Source of the DNA: Gordonia lacunae
Lineage (GTDB): Bacteria > Actinomycetota > Actinomycetes > Mycobacteriales > Mycobacteriaceae
Length of the DNA: 64,000 bases
Direction: 5' to 3'
Assembly: GCF_002149015.1 (NCBI RefSeq)
Contig: NZ_NGFO01000006.1
Location: 1 to 64,000 of the forward strand
Shown: one piece after another, positions 1 through 7,804 of the stretch
How the letters are laid out: every line of letters starts with the position of its first letter
How positions within the stretch are numbered: the stretch's first letter is position 1
Made by a program: the position numbers and the translations under genes
Notes under the pieces: model-generated
Database searches by the model: none
The model's input: only the letters and a program-made list of their open reading frames with translations
Told to the model about the DNA's origin: nothing

Positions 1-353
1 GGCGACGCGGTCTGCGCGGGGGGCCGGGGTGGCTCCGCGGCGGGCCGCGAGGGCGGCGGGGCACCCGCGGCGGGCCGCGTCTCCACGTCGCCCGGATCGA
101 GGTCGTCGAGGTCGTCGACCCGCGAGTACGGGGCGGGCGACCGCCGGGCGTGCCGGTTGTAGAAGTCGTCGCGATCGGTCACCGCGGGCGGTGTCGGCGG
201 GCCGGCCTCGGGCCCCGCTGCCGCCGGGCCGGCTCCCGCACCGGGCGCTCCACCGCCGGTTCCCGGGACCGGGATCTGTCCGGTCGGTTCGTCGTAGGGA
301 CTCGTCGCCCGTGTGTCGCGCTCGCTGGTGCCCGACGTGTCGCGTTCGCTCAC
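1..353 (-). CDS. N-terminal part of a Pro/Ala-rich protein, probably a DoxX-type membrane protein (runs off left edge)
   Basis: A reading frame starts at GTG 353-351 and stays open to the window edge. It encodes a disordered, charged and Pro/Ala/Gly-rich segment of about 117 residues beginning VSERDTSGTSERD, with an acidic patch (SRVDDLDDLDPGDVE) near its middle. No domain is reached before the edge. A TAGAGT hexamer lies just upstream of the start, compatible with a leaderless or short-leader transcript. It is divergent from the lppZ-type gene. In M. tuberculosis the gene divergent from lppZ is the DoxX-family Rv3005c, so I infer that this is the cytoplasmic N-terminal extension of that protein. 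The coding call is good; the family call rests on gene order only. Confidence 0.6.
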   Translation of the reverse strand, partial: MSERDTSGTSERDTRATSPYDEPTGQIPVPGTGGGAPGAGAGPAAAGPEAGPPTPPAVTDRDDFYNRHARRSPAPYSRVDDLDDLDPGDVETRPAAGAPPPSRPAAEPPRPPAQTAS

Positions 354-451
354 ACGCCCGACTCTAGAGGCTCGCGCTCCGTGGTCACCGGACCCCGGCG
401 GGGTGAGTCGGGCACCATGCTCAGGGCGCCACGAGCCGGGGCACCACTACT

Positions 452-1666
452 GTGGACGCCATGTGGAAGGGGCGCCCGACGGGCACGCGCGGTGATGCCG
501 GCCGGACGAGTTCACCCGCCTCGGCGGGTCGACGGATACGGGTTCGGTGGCGCACCCTGCTCACGGCGCTCACGGTGCTCACCGCGGTGGTCGTCCTGGT
601 CGGCGGCTGTGCGGATTTCACCGCGCAGGACAATCAGCGCGAGGCGGGCGCGTTCAGCCCCAACAACCGGCCGAGCGGTCAGCCCGAGCCGACTCCGCCC
701 CCGGAGACCCCCCGGGAGACGCAGCCGCCCCCGACCGGTCCGTGCGTCGACCCCGACCCCGCTGTCATCGCCACCTGCCTCGCATCGACGGGCGGTGTGA
801 TGCCCGGTGACGAGCAGGGCGAGGTCACGGTCGTCGCCGAACGCACGACCGGCAAGATCATCACCACCAAGCGCTACGGTCCCGCCCGCACCCTGGGCGA
901 GACATCGGTCGATGCATCCGGTGACGGCGGTCTCATCGATTTCGCGTTCTCCCCCACCTACTCCCAGGACCGGCTGATCTACGCGTACATCACGACACCG
1001 GCGGACAACCGCATCGTCCGCCTGGCCCCGGGTGACGTGCCCAAGCCGATCCTGACCGGCATCCCGAAGGGTGCCACCGGGAACATGGGCGCGATGTTCT
1101 TCCGGTCGCCGACCGAACTCGTGGTCGCCACCGGCAACGCCGGGAATCCCGCGGCCGCCGACGACCCGTCCTCACTGGCCGGCAAGGTGCTGCTGGTCAC
1201 GTCGTTCACCTCGGGCGCGAGCCCCCGGCCGGCGATTCTCGCCTCCGGCTTCGGATCCACGGTGTCGCTGTGCCCCAACGCTTCCACCGGAACCGTCTAC
1301 GTCGCCGACCAGACCGCCACCGAAGACCGGGTGCAGGTGCTCGAAGAAGGCGGCCCCAAGGTGCTGTGGACGTGGCCCGACCGTCCGCAGATCGCCGGCT
1401 GTGGTGTCGCGGGCGGCAGCATCTTCGTCTCGACGACACGCACCCAGCGCATCGAGGCCATCAACGAGCCGACCCGCGAGGAGCCGACGATCACCGCGCC
1501 GGCCGTCGTGCTGGAACGCCGCTACGGCGCACTCGGCCGGATGGCTGCGCTACCCAACGGCTTGCTGCAGGTGGCCACCGTCAACAAAGAGGTGGGGTCA
1601 CCGAAACCCACCGACGACCGCGTGTTCCGCTTCCTGCCCGCCGGCGGTGGCAACGACCGGACGTGA
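452..1666 (+). CDS. lppZ: LppZ-type lipoprotein with sugar/sorbosone dehydrogenase-like beta-propeller
   Basis: A 404-residue exported lipoprotein. A basic N-region is followed by a hydrophobic helix (about residues 34-50) and a lipobox LVGGC with the acylated Cys at about residue 53. A Pro/Thr-rich linker follows, then a propeller resembling PQQ-type glucose/sorbosone dehydrogenases (ERTTGKIITTK, DFAFSPTYSQDRLIYAYIT, RYGALGRMAALPNGLLQ). Catalytic activity is not proven for the mycobacterial homologue Rv3006 (LppZ). The frame opens at GTG 452; an ATG at 461 is equally plausible, because a TACTGT -10-like hexamer lies immediately upstream (448-453). It stands alone on the plus strand, convergent with gatB across a repeat-filled gap. 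The protein should sit on the outer face of the plasma membrane. Confidence 0.85.
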   Translation: MDAMWKGRPTGTRGDAGRTSSPASAGRRIRVRWRTLLTALTVLTAVVVLVGGCADFTAQDNQREAGAFSPNNRPSGQPEPTPPPETPRETQPPPTGPCVDPDPAVIATCLASTGGVMPGDEQGEVTVVAERTTGKIITTKRYGPARTLGETSVDASGDGGLIDFAFSPTYSQDRLIYAYITTPADNRIVRLAPGDVPKPILTGIPKGATGNMGAMFFRSPTELVVATGNAGNPAAADDPSSLAGKVLLVTSFTSGASPRPAILASGFGSTVSLCPNASTGTVYVADQTATEDRVQVLEEGGPKVLWTWPDRPQIAGCGVAGGSIFVSTTRTQRIEAINEPTREEPTITAPAVVLERRYGALGRMAALPNGLLQVATVNKEVGSPKPTDDRVFRFLPAGGGNDRT

Positions 1667-1969
1667 CGCTCTGCTGCCAATCCATCGGACCCGCACGGCT
1701 TGTGGTCCCTGAGGTACCGAAGCCACCTTCTGCTCCCTGAGGTGCGAGCGAAGCAAGCCACGAAGGGCTCCGGAACCTGCGTCACCAGACCCTTCGAGGC
1801 TCGTCGCTAGCGCTCCTCGCACCTCAGGGAGCAGGGGGTCGCACCTCGCACCTCAGGGAACAGGGGGTCGCACCTCGCACCTCAGGGAGCAGAGGGGTCG
1901 CGACCCTCGCACTCTAGGGAGCGAAGGTTGCTCTTCGCACGCAGGAGCCGGGAGTTGTACGGTTCGCCG
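1667..1969. other. Gene-free convergent intergenic region filled with repeats
   Basis: About 300 bp between the convergent ends of the lppZ-type gene and gatB. I see no credible ORF. It is occupied by a partial copy (about 1702-1724) and then full copies of a REP-like repeat with a large inverted repeat, described separately. It may also end transcription of both genes. Confidence 0.7.
1731..1927. repeat. REP-like inverted repeat followed by about 3.7 tandem 29-32 bp units
   Basis: An 18-bp arm TGCTCCCTGAGGTGCGAG (1731-1748) has its perfect reverse complement at 1816-1833. Further imperfect pairing lies inside it (CGAAGGG 1761-1767 with CCCTTCG 1790-1796). From 1816 the right arm is repeated as tandem units beginning CTCGCACCTCAGGGA at 1816, 1845 and 1874, with a decayed unit at 1906. 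The unit length is 29 bp, then about 32 bp. The structure looks like a short interspersed palindromic element rather than a simple terminator. Confidence 0.85.
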
Positions 1970-3475
1970 TCAGGAACAGGCCGCGATGACCAGTTCCTTC
2001 ACGCGCGCCGGGTCCGCTTGTCCGCGAGTCGCTTTCATGACGTCGCCGACGATCTTGCCGGCGGCCTGGACTTTTCCGCCGCGGATCTTCTCGGCGATGT
2101 CGGGGTTCGCGGCGAGGGCGTCGTCGACGGCCTTCTGGAGTGCCGAGTCGTCGCGAACCACTTCGAGACCGCGATCGGCAACGATCTGCGCGGGCTCACC
2201 CTCGCCGTCGAGGACCGCGGTCGCGACCTGCTGAGCGAGCTTGGTGGTGAGCTTCCCCTCGTCGACCAGCCCGATGATCTCGGCGACCTGGGCCGGGGTG
2301 ATGGTCAGGTCAGCGAGGTCGACTCCGCGTGAGTTCGCCTGCTGCGCAAGGAAGGACACCCACCAGCCACGCGCCGCCTCGGGTGCTGCCCCGGCGTCGA
2401 CGGTGGCGATGATGAGATCGACCGCGCCGACGTTGACGAGGTCGCGCATCACCTCGTCGGACACTCCCCACTCCTCCTGGATGCGGGCGCGCCGCAGCCA
2501 CGGGAGTTCCGGCAGGGTGGCCCGGAGTTCCTCGATCCACGCCGAATCAGGCTGCACCGGCGGCAGGTCCGGCTCGGGGAAGTAGCGGTAGTCCTCGGCG
2601 GTCTCCTTGCGGCGCCCGGCTGACGTGGTGCCGTCGGTCTCGTGGAAGTGCCGCGTCTCCTGGACGATCTCGCCCCCGGTCTGCAGGATGGCGGCCTGGC
2701 GGCGCATCTCGTAGCGGACGGCCACCTCGACGCTCTTGAGCGAGTTGACGTTCTTGGTCTCGGTGCGCGTACCGAACTCGGTGGCGTCCTTCGGCTTCAG
2801 CGACAGGTTGACGTCGCAGCGCATCGAACCCTGGTCCATGCGCACGTCCGACACGTCCAGCGACTTGAGCAGATCGCGCAGCGCCGACACGTAGGCTCTG
2901 GCGACCTCGGGCGCGCGTTCTCCCGCGCCCTCGATGGGTCGCGTCACGATCTCGACGAGCGGCACCCCGGCGCGGTTGTAGTCGAGCAGCGAATGACTCG
3001 CGCCGTGGATCCGGCCCGTCGAGCCGCCGATGTGCAGCGACTTGCCGGTGTCCTCTTCCATGTGGGCGCGCTCGATCTCGACCCGCCAGGTGGTGCCGTC
3101 GCCGAGCACGACATCGAGGAAACCGTCGTAGGCGATCGGCTCGTCGTACTGCGAGATCTGGTAGTTCTTCGGCTGATCCGGGTAGAAGTAGTTCTTCCGC
3201 GCGAAGACACTCGACGGCCGGATGGAGCAGTTCAGTGCCAGGCCGATGCGGATCGCGGACTCGATCGCCTTGGCGTTGGCGACCGGGAGCGAGCCCGGCA
3301 GTCCGATGCACACCGGGCACACCTGCGTGTTGGGGTCGGCGCCGAACTCGGTGGGGCACCCGCAGAACATCTTGGTCGCGGTGCCCAGCTCGACGTGCAC
3401 CTCGAGGCCCATCACCGGATCGAATGCGGCAAGCACCTCGTCGTAGTCCAACAGGTCGACGGCTGCGGAAGTCAT
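1970..3475 (-). CDS. gatB: Aspartyl/glutamyl-tRNA(Asn/Gln) amidotransferase subunit B
   Basis: GatB is the kinase/transamidase subunit of GatCAB, which converts Glu-tRNA(Gln) (and Asp-tRNA(Asn)) to the amidated form in the cytoplasm. The chosen ATG at 3475 gives 501 residues, the usual length; the open frame extends further upstream but that part is not GatB-like. Recognisable parts are the N-terminal GLEVHVEL, the Cys cluster CGCP...[12 protein letters not shown] of the cradle domain, [18 protein letters not shown], and the C-terminal YqeY-like tail domain ending in [12 protein letters not shown]. It is separated from gatCA by pfkA and a 4-kb insert, and is convergent with the upstream lipoprotein. 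Confidence 0.97.
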   Translation of the reverse strand: MTSAAVDLLDYDEVLAAFDPVMGLEVHVELGTATKMFCGCPTEFGADPNTQVCPVCIGLPGSLPVANAKAIESAIRIGLALNCSIRPSSVFARKNYFYPDQPKNYQISQYDEPIAYDGFLDVVLGDGTTWRVEIERAHMEEDTGKSLHIGGSTGRIHGASHSLLDYNRAGVPLVEIVTRPIEGAGERAPEVARAYVSALRDLLKSLDVSDVRMDQGSMRCDVNLSLKPKDATEFGTRTETKNVNSLKSVEVAVRYEMRRQAAILQTGGEIVQETRHFHETDGTTSAGRRKETAEDYRYFPEPDLPPVQPDSAWIEELRATLPELPWLRRARIQEEWGVSDEVMRDLVNVGAVDLIIATVDAGAAPEAARGWWVSFLAQQANSRGVDLADLTITPAQVAEIIGLVDEGKLTTKLAQQVATAVLDGEGEPAQIVADRGLEVVRDDSALQKAVDDALAANPDIAEKIRGGKVQAAGKIVGDVMKATRGQADPARVKELVIAACS

Positions 3476-3608
3476 GGCAGTCAGTTTATGCGGCGATATC
3501 CCAGGGGCACGTTCAGGGTGATCACCGATGCCGGGAACGTGCACCCGCTCGTAGCGTCGAAGACACCGGCGAACGACGTCGGAACCCACGCCCACCCAGG
3601 AGGACGAC

Positions 3609-3842
3609 ATGACCACCCCACAACCCGCCTACGACGGCCCGCGCCTGATGCGTTCGCGCACCAATTCCTGGCTGGGCGGTGTGTGCGGCGGCATCGCCGA
3701 ACGCTGGGGTTGGGACCCGACGCTCATCCGCGTCCTGTTCATCTTGTCGATGCTGTTGCCCGGGCCGCAGGTGCTGATCTACCTGGCGCTCTGGATCATC
3801 ATCCCGCGCGAGCCCGTCGCCACGGTCACCCCCGTCGCCTGA
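3609..3842 (+). CDS. PspC-domain small membrane protein
   Basis: A 77-residue protein with the whole length matching the phage-shock-protein C domain: the basic [33 protein letters not shown] start (quoted here only to [13 protein letters not shown]) followed by one or two membrane helices ([20 protein letters not shown]). A strong Shine-Dalgarno (AGGAGGAC at about 3599-3606) precedes the ATG. PspC proteins sit in the inner membrane and take part in envelope-stress sensing; the specific role here is unknown. It lies between gatB (divergent) and pfkA (convergent, only 13 bp away). Family assignment is firm; function is inferred. Confidence 0.88.
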   Translation: MTTPQPAYDGPRLMRSRTNSWLGGVCGGIAERWGWDPTLIRVLFILSMLLPGPQVLIYLALWIIIPREPVATVTPVA

Positions 3843-3855
3843 GGCGCACCCGCGT

Positions 3856-4890
3856 TCAGCCGAAGATGACCCGGATCTCCTTGTACTGGTCCAGCGGTAC
3901 GGTCTTGAGTTCGCCGAGGGCCTCGTCGAATGTGATGCGCGCGATCTCGGTGCCGTGAAGGGCGACCATCTGCCCCCAGCCCTTCTCGGCGACGAGGTCG
4001 GCGGTGGCCATGCCCATGCGTGTCGCCAGGACCCGGTCATAGGCCGACGGCACCCCGCCGCGCTGGATGTGCCCGAGGATGGTGGCCCGGGTCTCGATGC
4101 CGGTCCGTTCCTCGATGAGCGGCGCGAGCACCTCGGCCACGCCGCCGAGCCGCGGTCGGTTGAAGCCGTCGAGACCCTTGGTGGAGTGGGCCTCCTTCAT
4201 CTCCGGGAGGGTGAACCCCTCGGCGACGACGACCATCGGTGAACGGCCACGCGACTTGACGCTGGTGACCCAGGCACAGATCTGGTCGAGGCTCTCGGGG
4301 TTCTCCGGGATCAGGATGACGTGCGCGCCGCCCGCGATCCCCGAGTGCAGGGCGATCCAGCCGGCGTGGCGGCCCATCACCTCGAGCACCATGCACCGCT
4401 TGTGCGAGTTGCCGGTGGTGCGGAGCCGGTCGATGGCCTCGGTCGCGATCTCCACCGCGGTGTTGAACCCGAAGGTGTAGTCGGTCGCCGCGATGTCGTT
4501 GTCGATGGTCTTGGGAACCCCGACGATGTTGATGCCGTCGTCGAACAGTCTCTTCGACGCCGCGGCGGTACCCTCGCCGCCGATCGCGATCACGCCGTCG
4601 ATCTCGAGGTTCTTCAGCACCTTCTTGATGTTCTCCGGGCCGCCGTCGGGCTCGGAGTAGGGACCGAACCGGCTCGTGCCCAGGATGGTGCCGCCCTGGT
4701 TGGACAGGCCGCGGACCGTCGACCGGTTCAGTTCGACGATGTCGCCGTAGACGAGTCCGGCCCAGCCGTCCCGGAAGCCGACGAATTCGTGGCCGTAGAC
4801 GGTCTCACCTTTGAGCACTGCGCCGCGGATCACCGCGTTCAGTCCGGGGCAGTCTCCCCCGGACGTCAGAATGCCGAACCTCTTGGCCAT
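3856..4890 (-). CDS. pfkA: 6-phosphofructokinase, ATP-dependent (PfkA)
   Basis: It phosphorylates fructose-6-phosphate to fructose-1,6-bisphosphate in glycolysis. The 344-residue length and motifs are typical: LTSGGDCPGLNAVIRG at the N-terminus, GGEGTAAASKRL, PKTIDNDI and MGRHAGWIALHSGIAGG. The residue matching E. coli Gly104 is Gly (GGEGT), and the one matching Gly124 is Lys (PKTIDND). By the usual rule, Gly104 favours ATP rather than pyrophosphate, and Lys124 places it in the actinobacterial group III enzymes. It is syntenic with Rv3010c, but the usual neighbour gatA is displaced by an insert. The start is ATG 4890. Confidence 0.96.
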   Translation of the reverse strand: MAKRFGILTSGGDCPGLNAVIRGAVLKGETVYGHEFVGFRDGWAGLVYGDIVELNRSTVRGLSNQGGTILGTSRFGPYSEPDGGPENIKKVLKNLEIDGVIAIGGEGTAAASKRLFDDGINIVGVPKTIDNDIAATDYTFGFNTAVEIATEAIDRLRTTGNSHKRCMVLEVMGRHAGWIALHSGIAGGAHVILIPENPESLDQICAWVTSVKSRGRSPMVVVAEGFTLPEMKEAHSTKGLDGFNRPRLGGVAEVLAPLIEERTGIETRATILGHIQRGGVPSAYDRVLATRMGMATADLVAEKGWGQMVALHGTEIARITFDEALGELKTVPLDQYKEIRVIFG

Positions 4891-4981
4891 CTGGTGAGAC
4901 CACCCTCCCTGTCGTCATCGGTCGAACCTGCCCGAACATCCCCAATCTAGTGCCCCGGCGAGCCGGGCGCTGGCCGCGAAA

Positions 4982-5632
4982 TCACTTGATGCCGTTCTCG
5001 TAGGCGAACACGACCGCCTGGGCTCGGTCCCGGAGCCGGAGTTTGTTCAGCAGGCTGCTCACGTGCGTCTTGACCGTCTGCTCGGTGACGAACAGGTCGG
5101 CACCGATCTCGGCGTTGGACTTGCCGTCGGCCACCAAGTCCAGCACCTCGCGTTCTCGTGGGGTGAGGGTGTCGAGTTTGTCGTCCCGCGACGGCCGGCG
5201 GCGGTTGGCGGTGACCTCGGTGATGAGCCGCCGGGTGATCGACGGCGCCAGCAAGGCCTCCCCCGCGGCCACGACGCGCACCGCGCGCACCAGCTCGTCA
5301 GCGGGTGCGTCCTTGAGCAGGAAGCCCGAGGCACCGATCCGCAGGGCCTCGTAGACGTAGTCGTCGATGTCGAAGGTCGTGAGCATCAGCACGCGCGTCG
5401 GCGGCTCGGCGGACGACGCGAGGATCTGTTCGGCCGCCCACAGGCCATCCTTGCGCGGCATGCGCACATCCATCAGGACGACATCGGGGCGCACCCGGCG
5501 ACAGACCTCGACGGCTTCGACCCCGTCGGCGGCGTCGCCGAGGACCGAGAGGTCGGGCTGGGCGGCGAGCAGAGCCGAAAAACCCTGACGCACCATGGCC
5601 TGGTCATCTGCGATGACTACGGTGATCGGCAC
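4982..5632 (-). CDS. NarL/LuxR-family response regulator
   Basis: A 216-residue two-domain response regulator. The receiver has the acidic pair at IADDQAMVRQ and the phospho-acceptor Asp at about residue 55 (VVLMDVRMPRKDG), with a conserved Lys in GFLLKDAPADE. The C-terminal LuxR-type HTH is TPREREVLDLVADGKSNAEI...TVKTHVSSLLNKL. It lies 9 bp downstream of the histidine kinase gene, so the two form an operon and probably a cognate pair. The target genes are unknown; the divergent phospholipase/hydrolase genes are the nearest candidates. Confidence 0.95.
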   Translation of the reverse strand: MPITVVIADDQAMVRQGFSALLAAQPDLSVLGDAADGVEAVEVCRRVRPDVVLMDVRMPRKDGLWAAEQILASSAEPPTRVLMLTTFDIDDYVYEALRIGASGFLLKDAPADELVRAVRVVAAGEALLAPSITRRLITEVTANRRRPSRDDKLDTLTPREREVLDLVADGKSNAEIGADLFVTEQTVKTHVSSLLNKLRLRDRAQAVVFAYENGIK

Positions 5633-5641
5633 GCCGTCACG

Positions 5642-6934
5642 CTACCGTCGTCGCGACGGCGGCTCACCGGAACCCGAGGAGAACACGATCGGCTCGGGGA
5701 CGACGACCTCACGTCGAGGCACCACCGGAATTCGAGCGCGTACCGCGAAGCCGCCGGTCGGTGTGGGTGCGGCGACCAGCGAACCGCCCACTGCCTGAGC
5801 GCGATCGATCATCCCGGGGATGCCCACACCGCTGCCGCCGATCTGCAGCGGATCGGCGGTCGCGGCCGTGTTGACCACGGCGACGTCGACGAGGTCGCCC
5901 TCCCCGCGCGACACCTCGACGTCCACGCGCCCGCCGGGGGCGTGCCGGGTGGCGTTGGCCAGCGACTCCTGCACGATCCGGTAGATCACCAGCGCAGCAG
6001 ATTCGCCGACTTCGTCGGCGTCGACGTCCAGATCCAGCACGACCTCGGCACCCGCGCGCCGTGTCTCGGCGACCAGCGAATCGAGTTCGGCCAGGCCGGG
6101 ATTGGGCGTCGCCGAAGCGTCCGCATCCTCGACGCGCAGGACGCCGAGCAACTGCCGGACCTCGTCGAGGGAGGTGCGTGCCGCGTCCGCGATGGCGTCG
6201 AATTCCGATGCAGCCGAAGGACTCACATCCGGCAGGCGATATCTGGCGGTCTGTGACATCACCACCACCATCGACATCCGGTGGGCGACCACGTCGTGCA
6301 GGTCCCGGGCGATGCGCGCCCGCTCCTGGAGCACGGCCGCCTCGGCCTCGGCGGCCTCGGTCTGCTCGGTGCGAACTGCCAGCTGCCGGCGCGAGGCCAT
6401 CAGTCCCCGCAGCAACGCGACCACGACCGCCAGCACGGTGATCCCGAAGACCCATCCGATCCGAGCCGTCGGCTGCACGGCGAAGGCGATGACGATCGAG
6501 GTCGAGATCCAGACCACCGGAATCCATCGGAGCGGGCATCTGAGGAAGGCCATGAAGGTGAGGACCAGCAGCTCGATGAGGTGGGTCACCTGGATCGTCA
6601 GCTCCCACGTGCCCCGTACCGGGACGACGATCCCGATGAGCTGGGCGGAGACCACCGAGATCGCCCACCCCAACAGCGGGGCCGACCACGCGAGAGCGAT
6701 CGGCAGGGCCGCGAAGGCGGCGACCACGGGGAGCACGAACACCGGCATGGAATGCGTGATGGGCAGTGTCGGCCAGGCGACCGAGTACATGACCAGCGCC
6801 ACGAACAGGAAGAACCAGTTGAGGCGCGACGAGAAGTAGTGCCGCACCGCGGGGTCCTGGGCCACCGGTGCGGTCGACGCCCATTCCAGTGAGGACGCCC
6901 CCACCGCGCGGAGCTTCTTGCGGTATCCGAACAT
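5642..6934 (-). CDS. Membrane sensor histidine kinase (HisKA_3 type)
   Basis: 430 residues. The N-terminal half holds about five to six hydrophobic segments between residues 38 and 175 with little periplasmic loop, so the signal is probably sensed in or near the membrane. A coiled linker (AVRTEQTEAAEAEAAVLQE) leads to the HisKA_3 box RARIARDLHDVVAHRM, with the phosphorylated His at about 213. The HATPase domain shows VIYRIVQESLANATRHAPGG (N box) and a G box SGVGIPGMIDRAQAVGGSL. It is encoded first in a two-gene operon with the LuxR-type regulator and diverges from the phospholipase-like gene, leaving about 130 bp of shared upstream DNA. The ligand is unknown. Confidence 0.94.
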   Translation of the reverse strand: MFGYRKKLRAVGASSLEWASTAPVAQDPAVRHYFSSRLNWFFLFVALVMYSVAWPTLPITHSMPVFVLPVVAAFAALPIALAWSAPLLGWAISVVSAQLIGIVVPVRGTWELTIQVTHLIELLVLTFMAFLRCPLRWIPVVWISTSIVIAFAVQPTARIGWVFGITVLAVVVALLRGLMASRRQLAVRTEQTEAAEAEAAVLQERARIARDLHDVVAHRMSMVVVMSQTARYRLPDVSPSAASEFDAIADAARTSLDEVRQLLGVLRVEDADASATPNPGLAELDSLVAETRRAGAEVVLDLDVDADEVGESAALVIYRIVQESLANATRHAPGGRVDVEVSRGEGDLVDVAVVNTAATADPLQIGGSGVGIPGMIDRAQAVGGSLVAAPTPTGGFAVRARIPVVPRREVVVPEPIVFSSGSGEPPSRRR

Positions 6935-7063
6935 GCCCTCACCCTAGGCGTGCCGACCCCTCGCCGACCTCATACTTTCGAGGGAGACGACCCGATACCG
7001 GCGTAGCGGTTCGGCGCCGTCGAACCGACCTGGAGACGACCGGGAACGGCTCCGCGGAGCGAT

Positions 7064-7804
7064 GTGCCGGTCGGGATCGGCCTCATAGCGTCGATGACCA
7101 TGACCGGATCAGCGCACATCCGAAACACAGGGCCGGACAACGGCTTCCCCGACCCGAACGGCTCGATTCTCCGCGGGCGCCGACGTCGCTTACGGTGGTG
7201 GGCGGCGACACTCACCCTCGCCGTTCTCCTGACCGGCCAGTGGATCTCGACCGCGCACGCCGTCGCAGGCCCACTCCTCGCAGCGACGGGTACAACGGTG
7301 GCGGCGTCTCCGGACGATGCCGACAATCCCTATGCTGCCGTGGTCGTCGCCCTCGTGGGGCCGCACCCGGCGACCGCGGTGGCGCCCCTTCCGGCGTCCT
7401 TCGTGACGGCGCAGGGGTACGTTCCCCAGGTCGTCGGCGGGTATCCGGTCGATCCGGACGGGGACTGCTCGTCGCCTGTGCCGTTGCCGCAACATTTCAC
7501 TCCCCTGTGCCGCACCCATGACTTCGGTTACGACCTGTTGCGGGCGGCACAGCGAGACGGCGCCCCTCTCGGCGCGTGGGCCCGGATTGCTCTGGACCGC
7601 ATGCTGATCGATCGGATGTACGCGTCCTGCCGGACGCCTGCGTGTACGACTGCCGCGCTCGGCGCCCGGATCGGGCTGGCGTGGAACACGTGGCGTCAGT
7701 ACGGCGGTCCCCCCGCCCGCGGCGAGACCCTGCCGGCACTCGTGTACACGAGCGTCGAACGCGCCCTGGTCGACCCGGACGAGCACGAGGCGCGGCAGCG
7801 ATGA
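7064..7804 (+). CDS. Secreted protein with prokaryotic phospholipase A2-like motif
   Basis: 246 residues from GTG 7064, chosen because GGAG lies 5 bp upstream; an ATG at 7094 is a realistic alternative. A long basic N-region (GRRRRLRWW) leads into a hydrophobic stretch (AATLTLAVLLTGQWI) and a likely signal-peptidase site after STAHA. The mature part contains FTPLCRTHDFGYDLL, which matches the C-x-x-HD-x-GY catalytic His-Asp signature of bacterial phospholipase A2, followed by a second Cys-containing helix (DRMLIDRMYASC). These enzymes release fatty acid from the sn-2 position of phospholipids. The stop overlaps the next start (ATGA), so the protein is translationally coupled to the membrane hydrolase. 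Activity is inferred from the motif. Confidence 0.72.
   Translation: MPVGIGLIASMTMTGSAHIRNTGPDNGFPDPNGSILRGRRRRLRWWAATLTLAVLLTGQWISTAHAVAGPLLAATGTTVAASPDDADNPYAAVVVALVGPHPATAVAPLPASFVTAQGYVPQVVGGYPVDPDGDCSSPVPLPQHFTPLCRTHDFGYDLLRAAQRDGAPLGAWARIALDRMLIDRMYASCRTPACTTAALGARIGLAWNTWRQYGGPPARGETLPALVYTSVERALVDPDEHEARQR

Noticed and set aside
2642..3958. 438-codon plus-strand frame opposite gatB
   Set aside because: It is the complement of gatB and pfkA coding sequence; long antisense frames are expected in high-GC DNA. The same applies to frames opposite ligA, nrdE, ctaD and etfAB.
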